Part shown: piece by piece, positions 10,067 through 11,179 of the stretch
Layout of the letters: the number at the start of each line of letters is the position of its first letter
How positions within the stretch are numbered: the stretch's first letter is position 1
DNA from: Parcubacteria group bacterium GW2011_GWA1_47_8
Lineage (GTDB): Bacteria > Patescibacteriota > Minisyncoccia > Phycocordibacterales > UBA1550
Reading direction: 5' to 3'
Length of the DNA: 11,179 bases
Assembly: GCA_000996605.1 (NCBI GenBank)
Contig: LCOP01000019.1
Coordinates: 1-11,179 of the forward strand
The notes under the pieces: generated by a model
Seen by the model: only the letters and a program-made list of their open reading frames with translations
Database searches by the model: none
Told to the model about the DNA's origin: nothing
Position numbers and translations under genes: made by a program

Positions 10067-10621
10067 CTAAAACGCCACTTTCACCGGCTCTTTTGCTTCC
10101 TCTTGTTCAAGCTGAAAGAGCTCCATCTTAGCGAAGTTGAACATTCCCGCAATAACATTGTTTGGGAATGACTCAATGGCAATATTGAGGTCACGCACAT
10201 TGTTGTTGTAGAAACGACGCGCGGCTTGAATCTTGTTCTCCGTGTCGGAAAGCTCGCTCTGAAGTGCCAAGAAATTCTGATTTGCTTTGAGGTCGGGATA
10301 TGCTTCCGAAACCGCAAAGAGACTCTTGAGCGCCCCCGTGAGCATATTCTCTGCGGCGCCTTTTTCCGCTGGTGTTCCCGCCTGCATCGCCTGCGCGCGC
10401 GCCTTGGTCACATTTTCAAATGCGGTTTTTTCATGCGTTGCGTAGCCCTTTACCGTCTCCATAAGGTTGGGGATAAGGTCATAGCGGCGCTTGAGTTGCA
10501 CATCAATATCCGCCCATGCTTCTTTGGTGCGATTGACCAAAGTAACAAACCGATTGTACGCAACGATCGCCCACAGGACAATCGCGGCGATGATTGCTAA
10601 AATAATGTATAGAAAGTTCAT
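10067..10621 (-). CDS. lemA: LemA family protein
   Basis: A 184-residue protein with one N-terminal membrane helix (FLYIILAIIAAIVLWAIVAY, 3-22) and the LemA helical domain. NRFVTLVNRTKEAWADIDVQ (23-42) is followed by LKRRYDLIPNLMETVKGYAT, then AYPDLKANQNFLALQSELSD (116-135), and RRFYNNNVRDLNIAIESFPN then NVIAG. The length is that of the family. LemA proteins are membrane-anchored with a largely extracytoplasmic coiled helical domain; their molecular role is unknown, though they are often encoded with HtpX or TPM-domain proteins, as here. The start is the first ATG of the helix; no Shine-Dalgarno sequence is visible. Confidence 0.96.
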   Translation of the reverse strand: MNFLYIILAIIAAIVLWAIVAYNRFVTLVNRTKEAWADIDVQLKRRYDLIPNLMETVKGYATHEKTAFENVTKARAQAMQAGTPAEKGAAENMLTGALKSLFAVSEAYPDLKANQNFLALQSELSDTENKIQAARRFYNNNVRDLNIAIESFPNNVIAGMFNFAKMELFQLEQEEAKEPVKVAF

Positions 10622-10660
10622 GATGAATGTGAAAATTTATCTATTAAATGTTACGTTCGT

Positions 10661-10689
10661 ATTATACCGCGTGCATCTTCCGTCCACAA
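10661..10689 (-). promoter_or_regulatory. Promoter of lemA
   Basis: On the minus strand TTGTGG (10689-10684) and a perfect TATAAT (10666-10661) are spaced by 17 nt. Transcription would begin near 10654, leaving a leader of about 30 nt before the ATG at 10621. Confidence 0.6.
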
Positions 10690-10749
10690 GGCAAGTCACC
10701 TTGACGATTAGCCGAATCTTCACAGATTGGGTATCCTCGTTAAAAAACA

Positions 10750-11179
10750 ACGAAGGTATCTTTTAAACAAAGCCATGTTTCAAACATCCTTCACTTCATT
10801 GGTTGGACACCACAGAAGCCAGTGGTGTACGCCAAACAACGAAATGAAAAAGAGATACGGTCGTGGGTAAAGGTAGCGTGGCCGCGTTTAAAAAAATATG
10901 CTTAAAAACACCATTACCTTATGGGGTTTCAGGATGAAACGGGAATATCTGAAAAACCGGTAATAAGCATTTCAACCCCCGCAGGAAGCTGTGGGTTGAG
11001 CGTAATACAGCGGATGACAATCTGTTTCTGATGGAAGTGGCACATCTGTGACGGTAACCCCTTAAACAGCCAAGATACCGCTAATCAAAATCCCTGCGGC
11101 AGAGACCGCAGGGTATGACCCGGGCCCATGACGCATTTCATTAGTGGTAGTCTACCACAATGTAGGAGGCGGTGCATCG
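10750..11179 (+). ncRNA. Candidate structured RNA of unknown class (may continue past the window)
   Basis: No frame here gives a credible protein. Many helices can be drawn: GTATC+TTTT (10756-10764) with AAAAAGAGATAC (10847-10858), enclosing ACACCAC/GTGGTGT (10807-10828). Further on are ATGCTTA/TAAGCAT (10898-10970), enclosing ATTACC/GGTAAT and TTTCAG/CTGAAA, then CAACCC..CAG/CTG..GGGTTG (10973-10998). AGCGG/CCGCT (11009-11082) encloses CTGTTT/AAACAG. CCCTGCGG/CCGCAGGG (11092-11113) and GTGGTAG/CTACCAC (11144-11158) follow. Unpaired stretches are A-rich on the plus strand, which suggests that orientation. The conserved RNase P motif GAGGAAAGTCC and group I/II intron cores were not found. AGGAGG at 11164-11169 may instead belong to a gene starting beyond the window. 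Confidence 0.4.

Noticed and set aside
10750..11179. RNase P RNA
   Set aside because: The conserved GAGGAAAGTCC and ACAGAA-type P4 motifs were not found on either strand.

Overview
The window looks like a chromosome segment from a Candidate Phyla Radiation (Patescibacteria) bacterium, most likely a Parcubacteria-type lineage. The evidence is a short EF-Ts (196 aa), very compact housekeeping genes, a solitary S23-type four-helix-bundle protein, a tiny GIY-YIG protein, mostly weak or absent Shine-Dalgarno sites with -10 boxes 6-10 nt from the start codon, and spacers made of short degenerate repeats. TGA ends several clear genes (prfA, the nuclease, the gene at 6871-7428), so the standard code is used, unlike in the UGA-recoding CPR lineages. 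The lineage call is an inference from gene content.

Left part (1-2660). The 5' part of ftsH and a small membrane-protein gene lie on the minus strand, separated by a terminator and a perfect palindrome. smpB is read the other way and is followed by its partner RNA, tmRNA (ssrA), so both trans-translation components are adjacent. Downstream of tmRNA are two tandem, roughly 190-nt palindromic modules carrying inverted and direct copies of the tmRNA 3' end, then a 19-bp perfect hairpin, then tRNA-Thr(UGU) on the minus strand.

Centre (2650-6800, minus strand). A GIY-YIG gene ends inside the tRNA-Thr acceptor stem and is preceded by a second, damaged copy of the tRNA-Thr 5' half. Next comes a translation cluster read right to left: rpmE (L31), an S23-like gene, prfA (RF1), rpsB (S2), tsf (EF-Ts) and an unknown membrane protein. 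Four of these genes end inside the short intergenic repeats.

Right part (6800-11179). On the plus strand are a degenerate Nudix-like protein, a secreted thermonuclease-family protein and tRNA-Ser(GGA). tRNA-Ser is followed by a module with the same architecture as those behind tmRNA. On the minus strand are an unknown 107-aa protein and the lemA-htpX pair, with a truncated gene between them. The last 430 bases have no gene but are full of nested helices and may be an uncharacterised structured RNA.

The most unusual signal is that all three stable RNA genes here (tmRNA, tRNA-Ser, tRNA-Thr) are flanked by rearranged copies of their own ends. For tmRNA and tRNA-Ser the modules share length, order and internal motifs. 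This suggests a small element family that targets or is templated by RNA-gene termini.
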